Assembly (NCBI RefSeq): GCF_936928535.1 | Contig: NZ_CAKZHY010000099.1 | Location: 62,001-126,000, forward strand | From: an uncultured Bradyrhizobium sp. | Lineage (GTDB): Bacteria > Pseudomonadota > Alphaproteobacteria > Rhizobiales > Xanthobacteraceae | Direction of reading: 5' to 3' | DNA length: 64,000 nt | Shown: piece by piece, positions 60,924 through 64,000 of the stretch | Position numbering within the stretch: position 1 is the first letter of the stretch | How the letters are laid out: every line of letters starts with the position of its first letter | Notes under the pieces: generated by a model | Seen by the model: the letters and a program-made list of their open reading frames with translations, nothing else | Databases searched by the model: none | What the model was told of the DNA's origin: nothing | Program-made: the position numbers and the translations under genes

Positions 60924-62315
60924 ATGCGGACGACTGGGGATCTCGACTTGGCCGTGATGGATGCAGAACCCGCAACGACCGGACAGGCCGGGCTGATCGC
61001 GCGGCTGCGCGGAAAACTGACGGGGGGCTCGCGCGAAGCATCGCTGACGCGTCGGCTCGCCGGCACCATCTTCATCATCCGTGTCATCAGCGCGGGACTC
61101 GCCTATTTCTCGCAGGTGCTGCTCGCCCGCTGGATGGGCACGTCCGACTACGGCATCTACGTCTATGTCTGGACCTGGGTGCTGCTGCTCGGCAGCATGA
61201 TGGATTTCGGCATCTCCGCGTCCGCTCAAAAGATCATTCCGGAATATCGTGCCAGCGGCGATCTTACCTTGCTGCGCGGCTTTCTCTCCGGCAGCCGCTG
61301 GCTGACCTTCGCCGTCTCGGCGCTGGTGTCGCTTGCGCTTGCGGGCATCGTCAGGCTTCTCTCGCCATGGATCGATCCGGCCGAGCAGCTGCCGCTCTAT
61401 ATCGGCTGCATGACGCTGCCCGCCTTCGTCGTCGCCAACACCCAGGACGGCATCGCGCGCTCGCATGACTGGATGCAGCTCGGCCTGATGCCGCAATTCA
61501 TCATCCGCCAGGGACTGATCATCGGCATCACCGCCGGTGCCTTTCTGCTCGGCTATCATCTCGGCGCCGTCGCGGCGATGGTGGCGAGCGCAGGCGCGGT
61601 GTGGATCGCGATGACCGGACAGATGGTCGTGCTGAACCGCCGGCTCGCCAATCACATCGCCCCGGGTCCCAAGGCCTACGACATCGGCGGCTGGCTCGCG
61701 ATCTCGCTGCCGATTCTCCTGGTCGAGAGTTTTTACCTGCTGCTCTCCTACACCGACGTGCTGGTGCTGCAGCAATTCCGTCCTTCCGACGAGGTCGGCG
61801 TCTATTTCGCTGTCGTGAAGACGCTGGCGCTGGTGTCGTTCATTCACTACGCGATGTCGGCAACGACGGCGCATCGCTTCGCCGAATACAACGCCAGCGG
61901 CGACAAGGCGCGCCTGTCGGCCTATGTCGCGCATGCCATCGTCTGGACGTTCTGGCCGTCGCTGGCGGCAACCATCGTGCTGCTTGCCCTCGGCAAGCCG
62001 CTGCTCTGGCTGTTCGGGCCGCAATTCGTTGTCGGCTACGACATCATGTTCGTCGCCGCTGTCGGCCTCGTGGTGCGCGCCGCGATCGGCCCCGTGGAGC
62101 GTCTGCTCAACATGCTGGGTGAGCAGAAGATTTGCGCGCTCGCCTACGCGCTGGCGTTCGTGATGAACGTCGTGCTCTGCATCGCGCTGGTGCCGCGCTT
62201 CGGCGGCCACGGCGCCGCGGCCGCGACCTCGATCTCGCTGACCTTCGAGACCGTTCTGCTGTTCTGGATCGTGCGCCAGCGGCTGGGGCTGCACGTGCTG
62301 GCGTTTGGTAAATAG
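60924..62315 (+). CDS. MOP-superfamily polysaccharide flippase (Wzx-like)
   Basis: A 463-aa integral membrane protein with about 12-14 spans, of the oligosaccharide-flippase branch: VLLARWMGTSDYGIYVYVWTWVLLLGSMMDFGIS is the typical N-terminal segment and LFGPQFVVGYDIMFVAAVGLVVRA a conserved late helix pair. It would flip lipid-linked sugars across the inner membrane. No glycosyltransferases or wzy are adjacent, so its glycan cannot be assigned. I keep ATG 60924 although a start further in (ATG 60957) is possible. Confidence 0.88.
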   Translation: MRTTGDLDLAVMDAEPATTGQAGLIARLRGKLTGGSREASLTRRLAGTIFIIRVISAGLAYFSQVLLARWMGTSDYGIYVYVWTWVLLLGSMMDFGISASAQKIIPEYRASGDLTLLRGFLSGSRWLTFAVSALVSLALAGIVRLLSPWIDPAEQLPLYIGCMTLPAFVVANTQDGIARSHDWMQLGLMPQFIIRQGLIIGITAGAFLLGYHLGAVAAMVASAGAVWIAMTGQMVVLNRRLANHIAPGPKAYDIGGWLAISLPILLVESFYLLLSYTDVLVLQQFRPSDEVGVYFAVVKTLALVSFIHYAMSATTAHRFAEYNASGDKARLSAYVAHAIVWTFWPSLAATIVLLALGKPLLWLFGPQFVVGYDIMFVAAVGLVVRAAIGPVERLLNMLGEQKICALAYALAFVMNVVLCIALVPRFGGHGAAAATSISLTFETVLLFWIVRQRLGLHVLAFGK

Positions 62316-62510
62316 GTACGATGCACGCCGGCCTATGCATTGTTCCGGGGACGACTGTTTCCAGATGAGCACGCGAAACAGGTAAAACGTCTCCCCACCG
62401 TGGCCCCGCAGCATAATTTTTCTTATTCTGCCCAACAGGTTGCATCACGGGGAAAGTTTATCCTACGTCATATTGCTCAACTGACGAGATGAACCTAGAT
62501 TCTGCCGACC

Positions 62511-63335
62511 ATGATTGATCCGCTTTACGTCGCTTCGGGTTTCGGCGTCGGCCTGCTTGTCGGGCTGACCGGCGTGGGAGGCGGCTCATTGATGACGCCG
62601 CTGCTGATCCTGCTGTTCGGCATCCATCCGACCACGGCCGTCGGCACCGATCTGCTGTATGCCGCCGCCACCAAGACCGGCGGCAGCGTCGTGCATGGCT
62701 TCTCGCGTAGCGTGCACTGGCCGGCAGTGCTGCGGCTGGCCTGCGGCAGCATTCCAGCGAGCGCGCTGACGCTGCTGGTGCTGTGGAAGCTCGATCTCAG
62801 AAGCGATGCCGAGCGCGACCTGGTCAATCTGGTGCTGTGCTTCGCGCTGGTCCTCACCGCAACATCGCTGATCTTCCGCAAGTCGATCATGGAACGCTAT
62901 CGCCGCCGCATGGAACAGCTCGACGAGCGCACCACGGTGATTGCGACCGTCGTCACCGGGATCGTGCTCGGCGTGCTGGTCTCGATCTCGTCGGTCGGCG
63001 CCGGCGCTGTCGGCGTGACCGTGCTGCTGTTGCTCTACCCGCGCCTGCCGATGGCGACCATCGTCGGCTCCGACATCGCGCATGCGGTGCCGCTGACGCT
63101 TGTGGCGGGCATCGGACATTGGGCGCTCGGCGACGTCGACTGGGGCCTGATGGGCGTGCTGCTGCTCGGCTCGCTGCCGGGGATCATCATCGGCAGCTAC
63201 AGCGCGACGCGCGTGCCCGAGACGGTGCTGCGCGTGGCGCTCGCCAGCGTCCTCGTCGTGGTGGCCGGCAAGATCATGTTTGCGGAGCTCAACCTGCAAT
63301 CCGCAATCGTGACGGCGCTGGCCTGGAGCCATTGA
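62511..63335 (+). CDS. TauE/SafE-family sulfite exporter-type permease
   Basis: A 274-aa membrane protein with about 7-8 spans. GLLVGLTGVGGGSLMTPLLILLFGIHPTTAVGTDLLYAAATKTGGSV is the family repeat motif (first half), and VSISSVGAGAVGVTVLLLLYP with IVGSDIAHAVPLTLVAGIGH the second. The family moves sulfite, organosulfonates or similar anions. ATG 62511 follows a 195-bp intergenic region with no clear regulator site. Confidence 0.92.
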   Translation: MIDPLYVASGFGVGLLVGLTGVGGGSLMTPLLILLFGIHPTTAVGTDLLYAAATKTGGSVVHGFSRSVHWPAVLRLACGSIPASALTLLVLWKLDLRSDAERDLVNLVLCFALVLTATSLIFRKSIMERYRRRMEQLDERTTVIATVVTGIVLGVLVSISSVGAGAVGVTVLLLLYPRLPMATIVGSDIAHAVPLTLVAGIGHWALGDVDWGLMGVLLLGSLPGIIIGSYSATRVPETVLRVALASVLVVVAGKIMFAELNLQSAIVTALAWSH

Positions 63336-63357
63336 GCGGAAGCTGTGCGACGGTCTG

Positions 63358-63448
63358 GTAGGGTGGGCAAAGCGAAGCGTGCCCACCACCTTCTACGATC
63401 GGAGAGAGATGGTGGGCACGGCGCAAATGCGCCTTTGCCCACCCTACG
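63358..63448. repeat. Palindromic intergenic repeat, family E copy 2
   Basis: Nearly identical to 16457-16548: GTAGGGTGGGCAAAGCGAAG, CGTGCCCACCACC on the left and ATGGTGGGCACGGCGCAAAT, GCCTTTGCCCACCCTAC on the right. In the convergent junction of the TauE and 3-hydroxybutyrate dehydrogenase genes. Confidence 0.92.
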
Positions 63449-63476
63449 GCTGCGTCGCCTGGAGCGACAGTCGCCG

Positions 63477-64000
63477 TTACTCCGCGGTCCAGCCGCCGTC
63501 GATCGACAGGTTGGTACCCGTGATCTGCGCGGCATCGTCGCTGCACAGGAACAACGCGAGCGCTGCAACCTGCTCGGACGTCACGAACTCCTTGGTCGGC
63601 TGCGCGTCGAGCAGCACATCGTTGATGACCTGCTCGCGGGTGAGGTTGCGGGCCTTCATCGTATCCGGGATCTGCTTCTCCACCAGCGGGGTCCAGACAT
63701 AGCCGGGGCTGATGCAGTTGCAGGTGATCTTGCTGGTTGCGACCTCAAGCGCCACGGTCTTGGTCAGGCCGGCGATGCCGTGCTTGGCCGAGACGTAAGC
63801 CGACTTGAAGGGCGAAGCGACCAGCGAGTGCGCCGAGGCCGTGTTGATGATGCGGCCCCAGCCCTTCTTCTTCATGCCGGGCACCGCGGCGCGGATGGCG
63901 TGGAAGGCCGAGGACAGGTTGATCGCGATGATCTGGTCCCACTTCTCCGGCGGGAATTCCTCGATCGGCGAGACGAACTGGATGCCTGCATTGTTGACGA
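63477..64000 (-). CDS. bdhA: 3-Hydroxybutyrate dehydrogenase (partial, N-terminus beyond window)
   Basis: About 174 C-terminal residues of an SDR resembling BdhA, which interconverts 3-hydroxybutyrate and acetoacetate in polyhydroxybutyrate turnover. The visible part starts VNNAGIQFVSPIEEFPPEKWDQIIAINLSSAFH and has active-site NTASAHSLVASPFKSAYVSAKHG (Ser, Tyr, Lys). NCISPGYVWTPLVEKQIPD and TGTNLSIDGGWTAE close it. The conserved AHSLVASPFKSAYV stretch and YVWTPLVE are specific to BdhA among SDRs. The gene runs past base 64000. Confidence 0.9.
   Translation of the reverse strand, partial: VNNAGIQFVSPIEEFPPEKWDQIIAINLSSAFHAIRAAVPGMKKKGWGRIINTASAHSLVASPFKSAYVSAKHGIAGLTKTVALEVATSKITCNCISPGYVWTPLVEKQIPDTMKARNLTREQVINDVLLDAQPTKEFVTSEQVAALALFLCSDDAAQITGTNLSIDGGWTAE

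Overview
The window is high-GC chromosomal DNA from an alphaproteobacterium of the order Hyphomicrobiales (Rhizobiales), most likely Bradyrhizobium or a close relative. I base this on protein wording and gene order: yebC-ruvCAB, zapA-6S RNA-fau, the rpmE/RcdA/DUF1192 neighbourhood, isoquinoline-oxidoreductase-type enzymes, and soluble chemotaxis transducers. No sequence search was run. I see no insertion sequence, prophage, integrase, tRNA, rRNA or CRISPR array, so this looks like core chromosome rather than an island.

Layout. 1-2.6 kb: an N-carbamoyl-D-amino-acid hydrolase gene (cut by the window edge) diverges from a LysR regulator and a glutamine-amidotransferase-like gene. 2.8-8 kb, minus strand: a DUF1348 protein, a YbgC-type thioesterase, a Tat-exported metallophosphoesterase and the Holliday-junction operon ruvCAB with yebC upstream. 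8-11.5 kb: two tandem cytoplasmic chemoreceptors sharing an unusual C-terminal domain. 12-16 kb: a periplasmic molybdenum hydroxylase (two subunits) with its tri-heme cytochrome c. 16.5-19.2 kb, minus strand: DUF4164, zapA, 6S RNA, fau and a YmdB-type phosphoesterase. 19.5-29 kb, plus strand: central carbon genes tkt, gap, pgk, class II aldolase and class I aldolase, then a ThiE-like protein, a Sel1-repeat protein and an inositol-monophosphatase-family enzyme.

29.5-38.4 kb: an orphan AAA ATPase, an RND efflux adaptor/permease pair, an orphan phosphotransacetylase-like gene and a cyclopropane-synthase-like/DUF1295 pair. 38.5-44.3 kb: a MotA/TolQ-like plus OmpA/MotB-like pair, a GNAT enzyme, an ABC exporter, ribosomal protein L31 and an RcdA-family (DUF1465) protein. 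44.4-46 kb: a candidate small RNA, a DUF1192 protein and a quinone oxidoreductase. 46-51 kb: two cyclic-di-GMP proteins. 51-56 kb: galU, an MltB-type lytic transglycosylase, a DUF459 protein and a CsbD protein. 56-64 kb: two SDRs, a TfdA/TauD dioxygenase, YqgE, a DsbD-N-like protein, a flippase, a TauE permease and a partial 3-hydroxybutyrate dehydrogenase.

Two features run through the whole window. First, several families of imperfect palindromic repeats of about 60-160 bp sit between genes, and 9 of the 11 tail-to-tail gene junctions contain at least one. Second, two structured RNAs can be read directly: a 6S RNA whose ends pair over about 15 bp, and a short RNA with C/U-rich (anti-Shine-Dalgarno-like) loops ending in an intrinsic terminator.
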